This document shows, piece by piece, positions 15,060 through 23,561 of a stretch of 39,179 bases of DNA. A model generated the notes under the pieces. The model was not told where the DNA came from. It ran no database searches and was given only the letters and a program-made list of their open reading frames with translations. A program made the translations under genes and the position numbers. The stretch is from Oscillospiraceae bacterium (GTDB lineage Bacteria > Bacillota > Clostridia > Oscillospirales > Butyricicoccaceae), in contig SVKW01000003.1 in the NCBI GenBank assembly GCA_015068285.1, positions 1 through 39,179 of the forward strand. The letters are read 5' to 3'. Each line of letters starts with the position of its first letter. The first letter of the stretch is position 1.

Positions 15060-15635
15060 ATGACAAAAGTATATTTTATCCGCCATGCAGAGCCCGATTA
15101 TAATGACCTTGATGCCGTTAACCGTGCGCTTACAGAAAAGGGCAGAGGAGACACATACCATGTGGCGAATTTCCTTAAAGACAAGGAAATCTCCGCCGTT
15201 TTGTCCAGCCCGTACCAGCGCTCTTACGATACAGTCGCCAATTTCGCAAAACAGATGGGCATGGAGGTTGAAACTGTCTACGACCTTCGCGAGCGCAAAA
15301 TCTGTGATACTTATGTGGACGATTTCCCTGGCTTTGCCGAAGCTCAGTGGGCGGATTTCGATTATAAGCTTGAAACAGGTGAAAGCCTGAGAGAGGTGCA
15401 GGACAGGAATACAAATGCCCTCAAAGATATTTTAAAACGTTACGAAGGAAAGAATATCGCCATCGGCACCCACGGCACAGCTCTTTCAACCATAGTCAAT
15501 TACTACGATAAGTCCTTTGGCTATGAGGACTTTATGAAGATACGCAGAGTGCTTCCGTGGATAGTGGTTATGACCTTTGAAAACAGTGAGTGTAAAGGCA
15601 TAGACCAGTACAGATTAAACTGGGAAAAGATGTAA
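15060..15635 (+). CDS. Histidine phosphatase family protein
   Basis: A 191-residue member of the phosphoglycerate mutase-like (histidine phosphatase) superfamily. The phosphorylated histidine is H9 in FIRHAEPDY; R54 in SPYQRSYDT, E78 in LRERK and H138 in GTHGTALS complete the phosphate pocket. Small-molecule phosphatase activity is likely; the sequence does not distinguish a glycolytic mutase from alpha-ribazole or other phosphatases. A good ribosome site (AAAGGAGAATCGCC) precedes it and it is the second gene of the kinase operon. Confidence 0.85.
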   Translation: MTKVYFIRHAEPDYNDLDAVNRALTEKGRGDTYHVANFLKDKEISAVLSSPYQRSYDTVANFAKQMGMEVETVYDLRERKICDTYVDDFPGFAEAQWADFDYKLETGESLREVQDRNTNALKDILKRYEGKNIAIGTHGTALSTIVNYYDKSFGYEDFMKIRRVLPWIVVMTFENSECKGIDQYRLNWEKM

Positions 15636-15645
15636 TTCCTTGTTA

Positions 15646-15690
15646 TAGCCTCCCCTGTGTAAGGGATAGAAGCTGTTTGACAGACTTCCC
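15646..15690. repeat. Decayed double-hairpin repeat
   Basis: AGCCTCCCCTGTGTAAGGGAT is a damaged first hairpin; CTGT-TTG-ACAG is a short second hairpin, followed by ACTTCCCCC. Confidence 0.5.
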
Positions 15691-15698
15691 CCTTTTTA

Positions 15699-15755
15699 TA
15701 GCCTCGCCCCATTTATGGGGAGAGGTGGCTGCCGTAAGGCAGACGGAGAGGGGAA
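15699..15755. repeat. Double-hairpin intergenic repeat, CCTCGCCCC type
   Basis: Hairpin 1 CCTCGCCCCATTTATGGGGAG, hairpin 2 CTGCC-GTAA-GGCAG, then ACGGAGAGG. Confidence 0.85.
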
Positions 15756-15762
15756 AAATAAC

Positions 15763-15793
15763 AAAAGGCAGTCCAGAACGGACTGCCTTTTTC
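15763..15793. terminator. Bidirectional terminator between the histidine phosphatase and Ntn hydrolase genes
   Basis: AAAAGGCAGTCC / GGACTGCCTTTT with loop AGAAC, A-run on one side and T-run on the other. It serves both converging transcripts. Confidence 0.85.
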
Positions 15794-15810
15794 TATACAT
15801 ATTATATATA

Positions 15811-16524
15811 TTACGCGTGAATTTCTTTATGCTGCACCCAGAAAGCGCCGCTCGGCTTGATAGCCAGAATGTCGATAGGGCCGCCAACAGTCTTGCTTCT
15901 GTTCTGGAAAGCTATGGTTTTCGCCGTCACATCAACGGCATATTTGGCAAAATCGACCGCATCTTGCAGAGTAAAGAAGGCAAAGCCCATGGAATAATCC
16001 TTCAGGTCGATATAATTTCCGTCACTCGTCTTGATAGCCACAGTATTGAGCAGACGGACAAGAATTTCTGTTTCGCCGTCCCATGTTGCGCTGGCATTTT
16101 CGGTATTTTTGCGTGTGATGCTCTTTGCAGGCACATTCACGCGATGCACGTGAGCCGTCATATCCCCCTTGTCATAGCCTGCAACGATAAACTTTGCATC
16201 TGGCACAGGGTCAAATTTGCCAAAATAATCGATAAGCTTCTGGGAAACCTCCTCGACAGAAGTCTTTTCCTTGACATTTTTGGCGATAAAATCCTCAATA
16301 TAAATGGAAATCGGTCGGTTTTTTATGCTGGAAGCCCCCGAAGTTGAAAGCCCGATGGTGGAATTGCACATAAAAGTCTTATATGTGGTGTCGGTGCTCT
16401 GTATGCCGTAGTTTTTCAGCGCACCCTTGCCGTTTGGATTTGGCTCATAAGTTGTATATGTAATACGGCTGTCGCTGGCCATAACAATTCCTTCGTGGGT
16501 GTAAACTGTGATAATAAATGACAT
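15811..16524 (-). CDS. Proteasome-like Ntn hydrolase with predicted N-terminal serine
   Basis: A 237-residue protein with the N-terminal look of proteasome beta subunits, HslV and the bacterial homologue Anbu. After Met removal the sequence SFIITVYTHEGIVMASDSR lines up without gaps with the Anbu/proteasome start (T1...D17, S-R), placing a serine at the nucleophile position and D17 in register. A lysine in TYKTFMCNSTIG (about position 48) may serve as the Lys33 equivalent after an insertion. No regulatory ATPase (HslU, Mpa, Clp) lies nearby. It may form a self-compartmentalised peptidase or amidase. GAGGAAAAC precedes the ATG and the gene stands alone. Family assignment is by eye; activity is inferred. 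Confidence 0.68.
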   Translation of the reverse strand: MSFIITVYTHEGIVMASDSRITYTTYEPNPNGKGALKNYGIQSTDTTYKTFMCNSTIGLSTSGASSIKNRPISIYIEDFIAKNVKEKTSVEEVSQKLIDYFGKFDPVPDAKFIVAGYDKGDMTAHVHRVNVPAKSITRKNTENASATWDGETEILVRLLNTVAIKTSDGNYIDLKDYSMGFAFFTLQDAVDFAKYAVDVTAKTIAFQNRSKTVGGPIDILAIKPSGAFWVQHKEIHA

Positions 16525-16559
16525 AATGTTTTCCTCGCGTATGAACTAATATAAATGTA

Positions 16560-16568
16560 ATTATACCA
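16560..16568 (-). promoter_or_regulatory. Extended -10 box for the Ntn hydrolase gene
   Basis: Minus strand TGGTATAAT, about 36 bp before the start. No good -35 box at normal spacing (a TTGCTG lies 20 bp upstream), as expected for an extended -10 promoter. Confidence 0.45.
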
Positions 16569-16569
16569 T

Positions 16570-16776
16570 ATACAACTATATAATACAGCAATTATTGAGA
16601 AAAGCAATATTGTATACCTATCTTTATAGGTAAAATATTTATAGTTAAAATCAATAAAATACAGGCGTATTTATTGTGAAAACTGAACAAGTAAATAAAT
16701 TGTGTCTTAATATTGGAAAAATTTGCTGCGATGGCAGAGGCTTTATTTGATTTATATATAAAGCATACATTATGGG
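16570..16776. other. AT-rich divergent intergenic region with a perfect dyad
   Basis: No gene. It contains TACCTAT-CTTT-ATAGGTA at 16615-16632, a 7-bp perfect inverted repeat between the divergent Ntn hydrolase and peptide importer genes, a possible operator. The rest is AT-rich and featureless to me. Confidence 0.4.
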
Positions 16777-16805
16777 TTGATTTTTGTACAGTATTGTGTT
16801 ATCTT
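16777..16805 (+). promoter_or_regulatory. Candidate promoter of the peptide-binding lipoprotein gene
   Basis: TTGATT, 17 bp, TATCTT, about 55 bp before the start codon. A moderate match only, although codon bias suggests strong expression. Confidence 0.4.
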
Positions 16806-16859
16806 CGTCAAGGTTTGAAAACCACAACAAAATAATTTAAGAAAGTGAGAAACACACCA

Positions 16860-18833
16860 ATGAAGAAGTTTATTGCGCTCGTTCTTGCTATGGTTATGGC
16901 TCTCTCCCTTTTCGCAGGCTGCGCTAAGGAAGAACCAACAGCTACAACAGCTGCACCGGCAGGCAACGACACAACAACAGCTGCGCCAACAACAGCAGCT
17001 CCTGAAAAGGAAGATGCAGAACCAATCAAGGATCTCATCCTCGCAAAAACATACGGTCTTGAAACATTTGCAATCTGGAACACAGAATCTGCAAACTCCC
17101 GCGGTATCCTCATCAACTGCTTCGAAGGCCTCCTCGACAACGACAACAAGTCTCAGTCCATCCCAGCTATCGCTAAATCCTGGGGCTCTGAAGACGGCAA
17201 CGTAACATGGAAGTTCGACCTCCGTGACGATGCCAAGTGGGTTGACGTTAACGGCGCTGAAAAGGCTCCTGTAGTTGCTGCTGACTTCGCAACTGGTATG
17301 GAATATATGCTCAACTTCCACAAGAACGGTGGCCACAACACACCAAAGCTCATCGAATTCGTTAAGGGCTGTAAGGAATACTATGAATACACACAATCCC
17401 TCGACGCTGCAGAAGCTATGAAGCTCACAGCTGGTGAAGGCTCCAAGTTCATGGAAATGGTCGGCATCGAAATCCCAGATGAACACACAGTTATCTACAC
17501 ATGCCTCAAGCCAACACCATACTTTGATTCCATCGCTCAGACATCTTCCTTCTATCCAATCGCTCAGGGTATGATCGATGAAATCGGCGTTGAAAACCTC
17601 AACTCCATCACAAACAAGAACATGTGGTACAACTCCTGCTACATCATGCCTGAATATGTTTCCGGCAACGAAATGGTTCTCGAACCAAACCCACTTTACT
17701 GGGACAAGGAAGCTACACTCTTTGATTCCGTAACAATCAAGCAGGTTGAATCCTCCGATGTAGCATATATGCTCTTCGAAAACGGCGAAAACGACTATGT
17801 AGCTCTTAACTACACACAGGTTATGGAAATCAACTCCGACCCTAACCACAAGTTCCACGATTACCTTATCGAAGCTCTCCCAGGTATGCGTGCTAACCAG
17901 ATGCACTTCAACTATGACAAGGTTCTCGCAGACGGCACACCAGATACAAACTGGAACAAGGCTATCAACAACCTCAACTTCCGTAAGGCTATGTACTACG
18001 GTATCGACTTCCTCGAATACTACAAGCGCTTCAACCCAATCAACCCAATGAACTGCGAAAACAACTTCTACACACGTGCTGACCTCGTTTACATGTCCGA
18101 CGGCACACAGTATGTTGAAGTAGTTCGTGACGAAATGGGTATCGACGAAAAGTCTGATACAAAGATCGCTCAGCTCAACCCAACAAAGGCTGAAGAACAC
18201 AAGAAGCTTGCTATCGAAGAACTCACAGCACAGGGCGTAACATTCCCTGTAGTTATCGAATACTACATCGGTTCCTCTCAGGACGCTGTTGACAACGCAA
18301 AGGTTCTTGAACAGTCCATGGAAGAATGCTTAGGCTCTGACTTCATCGACGTAAAGCTTATGGAATACGGCGCACTTTCCGGCACAGAAGTACGTGACAA
18401 TGGTATGTCCGCATTTGCTATCAACTCCTACGCTGGCGCATTTGCTGACCCATCCACATACCTCACACAGGAAATCTACGGCGACGCTAACGCATTCTAT
18501 ACAACAAGATACTCCCGTATCAACAACCTCCCAACAGACAGCGAAACATCCCTCGCTCTCCAGGAATACACAAGACTCTTCAACGAAGCAAACGCTATCA
18601 CAGATGACCACGATGCACGTCTCAAGGCATTTGCAAAGGCTGAAGCATACTTCTTCGATCAGGTTATCACAGTTCCTGTTTACATCACAAACAGCTACTG
18701 CCTCTCCAACATCAACCTCGATTCTCAGATGTACTCCATGCTCGGCGGTTCTGCTGAAAAGATGAAGAACTGGGAAACAGACCTTAACGGTTACACAAGA
18801 GAAGAAATGGAAGCAATCTACGCTGCAAAGTAA
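16860..18833 (+). CDS. Peptide ABC transporter substrate-binding lipoprotein
   Basis: A 657-residue extracellular solute-binding protein of family 5 (OppA/DppA type). The signal peptide ends in LFAGC, so C21 should be lipid-modified and the protein tethered to the outer face of the membrane. A Thr/Ala-rich linker (TTAAPTTAAP) precedes the binding domain. Typical family text includes NCFEGLL, WKFDLRDDAKW and the later FRKAMYYGIDF. The start at 16860 rather than 16845 gives a standard MKK signal peptide. Codon choice is extremely uniform, a sign of high expression. A strong terminator separates it from the permease genes, so the binding protein is probably made in excess through partial read-through. 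Confidence 0.92.
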   Translation: MKKFIALVLAMVMALSLFAGCAKEEPTATTAAPAGNDTTTAAPTTAAPEKEDAEPIKDLILAKTYGLETFAIWNTESANSRGILINCFEGLLDNDNKSQSIPAIAKSWGSEDGNVTWKFDLRDDAKWVDVNGAEKAPVVAADFATGMEYMLNFHKNGGHNTPKLIEFVKGCKEYYEYTQSLDAAEAMKLTAGEGSKFMEMVGIEIPDEHTVIYTCLKPTPYFDSIAQTSSFYPIAQGMIDEIGVENLNSITNKNMWYNSCYIMPEYVSGNEMVLEPNPLYWDKEATLFDSVTIKQVESSDVAYMLFENGENDYVALNYTQVMEINSDPNHKFHDYLIEALPGMRANQMHFNYDKVLADGTPDTNWNKAINNLNFRKAMYYGIDFLEYYKRFNPINPMNCENNFYTRADLVYMSDGTQYVEVVRDEMGIDEKSDTKIAQLNPTKAEEHKKLAIEELTAQGVTFPVVIEYYIGSSQDAVDNAKVLEQSMEECLGSDFIDVKLMEYGALSGTEVRDNGMSAFAINSYAGAFADPSTYLTQEIYGDANAFYTTRYSRINNLPTDSETSLALQEYTRLFNEANAITDDHDARLKAFAKAEAYFFDQVITVPVYITNSYCLSNINLDSQMYSMLGGSAEKMKNWETDLNGYTREEMEAIYAAK

Positions 18834-18869
18834 TTTCGCTTAAAAGGTAACTCTTTTCATGTGATAAGT

Positions 18870-18908
18870 AAAAATCCTGAAGTGCCCCAGTGGCACTTTG
18901 GGATTTTT
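18870..18908 (+). terminator. Terminator after the binding-protein gene
   Basis: Two-part stem AAAAATCC...AAGTGCC / GGCACTT...GGATTTTT with loop CCAGT and a T-run. It likely limits expression of the downstream permease/ATPase genes. Confidence 0.85.
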
Positions 18909-18964
18909 CGCTATTCTGCAATCTCACTATAATATAAAATAAGCTTGCCGATTTGATTATTCTC

Positions 18965-19019
18965 ATTCTCGGCTCCCTCAAACGAGGGAGCTGGCGCGCG
19001 TCAGCGTGACTGAGGGAGT
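18965..19019. repeat. Double-hairpin intergenic repeat, variant copy
   Basis: Hairpin 1 GGCTCCCTC-AAAC-GAGGGAGC, then GTCA-GCG-TGAC as a short second hairpin and CTGAGGGAG. It lies between the binding protein and permease genes. Confidence 0.75.
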
Positions 19020-19089
19020 GAAAATAACTGATTTTATACAGGCATCATTAATCCTATAAATCCAGCATAATCCAAAAGGAGAATAATAA

Positions 19090-20040
19090 ATGCTGAAATA
19101 CACAATAAAAAGACTTGCACAGTCGCTTTTCACAGTTTTCCTTATTGCGACTATCATCTTTGTACTTATGCGACTTCTTCCTGTCGAAAACTATTTCACA
19201 GAAGATGAAGTCATGAATCTCACACAGGACCAGCAGGAAGATATCCTCAGAGAGGCAGGCCTGCTCGATCCTATCCCAACACAGCTTATACGCTTCTATG
19301 GTCAGGTGCTCAAGTTTGACTTTGGCACATCAAGACGCATCCAGAAGGGCGCTCTTGTCGTAGACGTTATCGGCGATAAGTTTGCAGTCTCCATGCGTAA
19401 CGGCGCGATGGCTCTCGGTATCGCTCTCGTTGTCGGCGTTCTTATGGGTGTTGCTCAGACACTCAATAAGAATGGTCCTCTCGATCATCTTGGTACAGCC
19501 TTCACCATTTTTGTAAACTCTGTTCCGGCAATCGTTTCGTTTGCGCTTATAATGGTGTTCGGCTCCAAAGTTTTAGGATTGCCGACCCTTTATTCCTCTC
19601 GTAAAGTGGGACTTTCAAACGTAATGCCGGTTTTCTGCCTTTCTCTCGGCTCGATAGCAGGCTATGCTCTCTGGACAAGAAGATATATGGTCGACGAACT
19701 CAACAAGGACTATATCAAGCTTGCAAAAATCAAAGGCATTTCAAATGCCCAGATTATGATAAAGCACGTTCTCAAGAATGCATTTGTTCCGCTTACACAG
19801 TATCTGCCTGCCGCATTCCTTTCCACAATCGGCGGCTCCATGCTGTGTGAAACATTCTTCTCGGTGCCGGGTATGGGACCGCTCCTCACAACAGCGGTTA
19901 CAAAGTATGACCTCAATGTTGTACAGACTCTTTCCATCCTGTATTCCACTCTCGGTGTACTTGGTGCATTCCTCGGTGACCTTCTCATGATCCTCTTTGA
20001 CCCACGTATCACACTTGTAGAAAAGGAGGGAGCAAGATAA
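19090..20040 (+). CDS. Peptide ABC transporter permease, DppB/OppB type
   Basis: A 316-residue inner-membrane permease with six predicted helices. The N-terminal MLKYTIKRLAQSLFTVFLI is typical of DppB, and the cytoplasmic loop that couples to the ATPase (the EAA loop) reads DYIKLAKIKGISNAQIMIKHVLKNA around residues 212-236. The periplasm-facing segment after the first helix carries the TEDEVMNLTQDQQEDILREAGLLDPIP region also usual for DppB. AAAAGGAGAATAATAA precedes the start. It overlaps the next permease gene by one base (TAATG). Confidence 0.92.
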   Translation: MLKYTIKRLAQSLFTVFLIATIIFVLMRLLPVENYFTEDEVMNLTQDQQEDILREAGLLDPIPTQLIRFYGQVLKFDFGTSRRIQKGALVVDVIGDKFAVSMRNGAMALGIALVVGVLMGVAQTLNKNGPLDHLGTAFTIFVNSVPAIVSFALIMVFGSKVLGLPTLYSSRKVGLSNVMPVFCLSLGSIAGYALWTRRYMVDELNKDYIKLAKIKGISNAQIMIKHVLKNAFVPLTQYLPAAFLSTIGGSMLCETFFSVPGMGPLLTTAVTKYDLNVVQTLSILYSTLGVLGAFLGDLLMILFDPRITLVEKEGAR

Positions 20041-20957
20041 TGAAAAAGACAGAAGATCTTTTCCGCTTTCTGGAATATTCTGCTGAAAATGCCGAAAAAA
20101 TCGGCTATTCCGATTATTCCTACTGGAAGTCTGTATGGCAGAACTTCCTTAAGAAAAAGAGCGCGGTTTTTATGTCCATCGTATTTATCGCTCTCGTAAT
20201 CTTTACATATATTGCTCCTGTAATCGGCAAGTACGATTATCAGAATCTCCGTATCGATGCATCCCTTTCCTTTATCTCGCCTAACAGCGAATACTGGTTC
20301 GGTACAGACAATCTGGGCTGTGACTACTGGTGTCAGGTATGGTATGCAGCGCAGGTATCCATCAAGCTTTCTCTCATCGTTGTATTGGGCGAATGTGCTC
20401 TCGGTGTAGCTCTCGGCTGCGTATGGGGCTATGTGCGTAAGCTTGACAGATTCTTTACAGAGCTTTACAATATCATTAACAATATTCCAACACTCATCTA
20501 TATGTCCATCATTTCCATGCTTGTAGGTCAGAGCTTCATGACAATGGCATTGTCCATGATCTCTATCGGCTGGCTCAAGATGGCAAGAAATGTAAGAAAT
20601 CTCGTTATGGTATACCGCGACAGAGAATATAACCTTGCATCCCGCTGTCTCGGCACACCAATCTGGAGAGTTCTGACAAAGAACATCCTCCCATATCTGG
20701 TCAGCGTTATCATTCTTCGCCTTGCTATTTCCATTCCACAGACTATCGGCCTTGAGTCCACACTTTCTTACCTCGGCCTCGGTCTCGGCGTAGATACACC
20801 ATCTCTCGGTGTTCTTCTCAGAAACTCCCGCGCATCCTTCCTGCAGTATCCATATCTGCTGATTTTCCCTGCAGCTATCGTTTCTACAATCACAGTTACA
20901 TTCTATCTTGTCGGTAACGCATTCTCCGATGCTGCTGACCCACGTAATCACGTTTAA
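20040..20957 (+). CDS. Peptide ABC transporter permease, DppC/OppC type
   Basis: A 305-residue permease with the N-terminal cytoplasmic extension and single helix of DppC proteins (WQNFLKKKSAVFMSIVFI), the exposed WFGTDNLGCDYWCQVWYAAQVS motif, and an EAA loop in YNLASRCLGTPIWRVLTKNILP. It forms the heterodimeric membrane channel with the preceding permease. Start and upstream stop share bases (TAATG), with AAAAGGAGGGAGC just upstream, so the two permeases are made in equal amounts. Confidence 0.92.
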   Translation: MKKTEDLFRFLEYSAENAEKIGYSDYSYWKSVWQNFLKKKSAVFMSIVFIALVIFTYIAPVIGKYDYQNLRIDASLSFISPNSEYWFGTDNLGCDYWCQVWYAAQVSIKLSLIVVLGECALGVALGCVWGYVRKLDRFFTELYNIINNIPTLIYMSIISMLVGQSFMTMALSMISIGWLKMARNVRNLVMVYRDREYNLASRCLGTPIWRVLTKNILPYLVSVIILRLAISIPQTIGLESTLSYLGLGLGVDTPSLGVLLRNSRASFLQYPYLLIFPAAIVSTITVTFYLVGNAFSDAADPRNHV

Positions 20958-20969
20958 GGAGGTATGAAT

Positions 20970-22013
20970 ATGAATAAAGAGATTATTCTTTCTGCAAAAG
21001 ATATCGAAATCATGTTCAATCTCCGTGGCAGACAGCTCAAAGCTATCAGAAAGTGCTCCCTAGACCTTTATAAGGGGGAAACACTCGCCATCGTAGGTGA
21101 ATCCGGTTCCGGTAAGTCTGTATTTACAAAATCCTTCCTCGGCATGCTTGATGCCAATGGCAAGGTCATCGGCGGCTCCATTATGTATCAGGGCGAAGAC
21201 CTCGCAACATACACAAAGGAAAAGCAGTGGAGAACAATCCGCGGCAAGAAGATCGCCATGGTTATGCAGGACCCAATGACATCTCTCAATCCGCTTATGC
21301 CTGTCGGCAAGCAGATACAGGAAAGTATTTCAAGAAATCAGGGCGTCAGCGGCAGAGAAGCCAAGAAAATGGCTATCGAAATGCTGAGAAAGGTCGGTAT
21401 CCCTGATCCTGAAAACAGATACAAGCAGTATCCTCACGAATTTTCCGGCGGTATGCGTCAGCGTGTAGTTATCGCTATTGCAGTAGCCTGCCAGCCTGAA
21501 ATCCTCATCTGCGACGAGCCGACAACAGCTCTCGACGTTACAATTCAGGCACAGATATTGAAGCTCATCCACGATCTCCAGCTTGAATACAATATGACAG
21601 TCGTCTATATCACTCATGACCTTGGCGTTGTTGCAAACGTAGCCGACAGAGTAGCGGTTATGTACGCAGGTCAGATCGTTGAATACGGTATGGTAGAAGA
21701 AATCTTCTATGATGCATGGCACCCATATACATGGGCTCTCATGTCCTCACTTCCACAGTACGGCACAAAGGGCAATCCGCTGCCAACAATCGACGGCACA
21801 CCTCCAAACCTCTTTATGGAAGTCAAGGGCGATGCATTTGCTCCCCGTAACAAGAAGCCTCTTGCCATCGACTTTGAAGAAGAGCCGCCGTATTTTGAAA
21901 TTTCCCCAACACACAAGGCAAAGACATGGTATCTCGATCCACGCGCACCAAAGATCGAGCAGCCTGAAATTTTCCGCAAGCTGCGCGAACAGAGAATGAG
22001 AAAGGAGAGTTAG
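20970..22013 (+). CDS. Peptide ABC transporter ATPase, DppD/OppD type
   Basis: A 347-residue ATPase that powers peptide import. Walker A is GESGSGKS (residues 43-50), followed by the Q-loop, the signature FSGGMRQR, Walker [13 protein letters not shown] and the switch histidine in YITHD. The C-terminal oligopeptide-type extension is present but the cysteines that often hold an iron-sulfur cluster there (GCxFxxRC) are absent; the text is [11 protein letters not shown]. The track's ATG at 20964 abuts the ribosome site AAGGAGGT; the ATG at 20970 has normal spacing. The next gene starts two bases after the stop codon. Confidence 0.92.
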   Translation: MNKEIILSAKDIEIMFNLRGRQLKAIRKCSLDLYKGETLAIVGESGSGKSVFTKSFLGMLDANGKVIGGSIMYQGEDLATYTKEKQWRTIRGKKIAMVMQDPMTSLNPLMPVGKQIQESISRNQGVSGREAKKMAIEMLRKVGIPDPENRYKQYPHEFSGGMRQRVVIAIAVACQPEILICDEPTTALDVTIQAQILKLIHDLQLEYNMTVVYITHDLGVVANVADRVAVMYAGQIVEYGMVEEIFYDAWHPYTWALMSSLPQYGTKGNPLPTIDGTPPNLFMEVKGDAFAPRNKKPLAIDFEEEPPYFEISPTHKAKTWYLDPRAPKIEQPEIFRKLREQRMRKES

Positions 22014-22014
22014 T

Positions 22015-22944
22015 ATGGCTGAAAAACTTATCGAAATAAAAGACCTGCAGGTCAGCTTCGGCAAGGGCAGAAAAAAGTTCATTGCCGTCGATCACGTCAA
22101 TATCGATATCTATAAGGGCGAAACATTCTCCCTCGTAGGTGAATCGGGCTCCGGTAAGACAACTATCGGCCGTGCGATTCTCCGTATCAACCCTGTAACA
22201 GGCGGCGAAATCTTTTATAAGGGCCGCAAGATCAACGGCAAGATTTCCAAGGAGCTTGATATGGAAATCATCAAGAATTGTCAGATGGTTTTCCAGGACC
22301 CTATGGCATCTCTCAACGAGCGTGCAAAGGTCGATTACATCGTTTCCGAAGGTCTTATCAACCACAAGCTCTATAAGGACGAAGCAGACAGAAAGGCAAA
22401 GGTCGACGCCGCTCTCCGCGACGTAGGTCTTCTCCCTGAGTTCTCCACACGTTTCCCACATGAGTTCTCAGGCGGTCAGCGTCAGCGTATCGGTATTGCC
22501 CGTGCTCTCGTTATGAATCCTGAGTTCATCGTTCTCGACGAACCGATTTCCGCCCTCGACGTTTCGATCCGTGCACAGGTTCTCAACCTGCTCAATGACC
22601 TCAAGAAGGAAAGAGACCTGACATATCTCTTCGTGGCTCACGACCTTTCTGTTGTAAGATTTATCTCCGACAGAGTTGCAGTTATCCACAAAGGACGCAT
22701 CGTTGAGCTTGCCGAAACAGAGGAGCTGTTCACAAATCCGCTCCATCCGTATACAAAGGCTCTGCTCTCGGCAGTTCCGATTCCGGACCCATATCTGGAA
22801 AGAAGAAAAGAGCTGCTCATCTACGATCCATCTATGCACGATTACTCCAAGGATGGTCCTGTCTGGGAAGAAATCAAGCCTGGGCACTTTATCTACGGCA
22901 ATCAGGCCGAGCTTGAAAAGTACAGAAAAGAACTCGGTATGTAA
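22015..22944 (+). CDS. Peptide ABC transporter ATPase, DppF/OppF type
   Basis: A 309-residue partner ATPase with GESGSGKT as Walker [20 protein letters not shown] around the Q-loop, [15 protein letters not shown] as signature, [13 protein letters not shown] as Walker B and [11 protein letters not shown] as the switch region. The C-terminus ends in [15 protein letters not shown], the usual close for clostridial OppF proteins, again with no cysteine motif. Ribosome site AAAGGAGAGTTAGT. Together with the four upstream genes it completes the importer. There is no clear terminator after it; a GC-rich hairpin repeat follows. Confidence 0.92.
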   Translation: MAEKLIEIKDLQVSFGKGRKKFIAVDHVNIDIYKGETFSLVGESGSGKTTIGRAILRINPVTGGEIFYKGRKINGKISKELDMEIIKNCQMVFQDPMASLNERAKVDYIVSEGLINHKLYKDEADRKAKVDAALRDVGLLPEFSTRFPHEFSGGQRQRIGIARALVMNPEFIVLDEPISALDVSIRAQVLNLLNDLKKERDLTYLFVAHDLSVVRFISDRVAVIHKGRIVELAETEELFTNPLHPYTKALLSAVPIPDPYLERRKELLIYDPSMHDYSKDGPVWEEIKPGHFIYGNQAELEKYRKELGM

Positions 22945-22953
22945 GTCATTCTC

Positions 22954-22981
22954 GTAGGGGCGGGTCTCTGCGCCCGCCCGC
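22954..22981. repeat. GC-rich single-hairpin repeat
   Basis: GTAGGGGCGGGTCTCTGCGC, then CCGCCCGC, stem GGGCGGG/CCCGCCC. It may double as a partial terminator for the peptide importer operon. Confidence 0.8.
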
Positions 22982-23004
22982 ATATTTATAAAAAGGAGAA
23001 ACCA

Positions 23005-23418
23005 ATGAAAAAACTTCGCTCACTGCTGACATTAAGCACAAAAAAGCCGATAATCTATTCAAGCATCTCGAAATCCCTCATAGGTCTTGCGGCAGTTCTT
23101 GTGTGGGACAGATTTGTCAATCAGAACAGCATAAGACCGATGGGACTTTTGGAAACAGGCTTTTTTGCGGTGGGCGCATGGTTTATCCTCTGGGCATGGT
23201 TCCAGTATCTTGCCCTCGATGGCATGAAGCCGTTCAAAGTTCCCGATAAGGTTGAGGAGAATAAGGGCGGAAGACTTTCCTTTGACTCGCTGATAAACAC
23301 CAATACAGAAGCATTTGAAGGGCTTGAAGAGGAGGAGAAAATAGCCGTAAAGCTGTGCTCCAATCTCATCGTCGCATTGATATTCATCATACCAAGCATC
23401 ATTGCAATAATACTTTAA
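23005..23418 (+). CDS. Small membrane protein, unknown function
   Basis: A 137-residue protein with three predicted membrane segments (about residues 22-38, 50-68 and 118-136) and an acidic cytoplasmic or external loop between them (EGLEEEEKIAV). No family recognised. It has a good ribosome site (AAAAAGGAGAAACCA) and a strong terminator, so it is expressed. It may be the last gene of the peptide importer operon, 60 bp downstream and beyond a hairpin repeat, or an independent gene; no clear promoter was seen in the gap, which favours read-through. Confidence 0.65.
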   Translation: MKKLRSLLTLSTKKPIIYSSISKSLIGLAAVLVWDRFVNQNSIRPMGLLETGFFAVGAWFILWAWFQYLALDGMKPFKVPDKVEENKGGRLSFDSLINTNTEAFEGLEEEEKIAVKLCSNLIVALIFIIPSIIAIIL

Positions 23419-23426
23419 AGCATAAC

Positions 23427-23457
23427 AAAAGGCAGTTCACAACGAACTGCCTTTTTT
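23427..23457 (+). terminator. Terminator of the small membrane protein gene
   Basis: AAAAGGCAGTTC / GAACTGCCTTTT with loop ACAAC and a T-run. Same design as the terminator at 15763 but with two compensating base changes. Confidence 0.85.
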
Positions 23458-23462
23458 ATTTT

Positions 23463-23530
23463 AGCCTTCCCCTCGAGGGGAAGGTGGCACACGAAGTGTG
23501 ACGGATGAGGTGTAGCCGCATAGCGGCGTA
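23463..23530. repeat. Double-hairpin intergenic repeat, CCTTCCCC type
   Basis: Hairpin 1 CCTTCCCCTCGAGGGGAAGG, hairpin 2 CACAC-GAA-GTGTG, then ACGGATGAGGTGTAGCCG. The second stem differs completely from the GTCAGC stem of the sister copies. Confidence 0.85.
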
Positions 23531-23561
23531 TATTCAATTCCGCCGCAGGTGCACTATATTT

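Noticed and set aside
16770-18200. 476-aa minus-strand ORF opposite the peptide-binding protein
   Set aside because: Val/Cys/Phe-rich antisense frame produced by the restricted codons of the lipoprotein gene; no start signals.
19710-20951. 413-aa minus-strand ORF opposite the permease genes
   Set aside because: Antisense shadow of two well-supported permeases.
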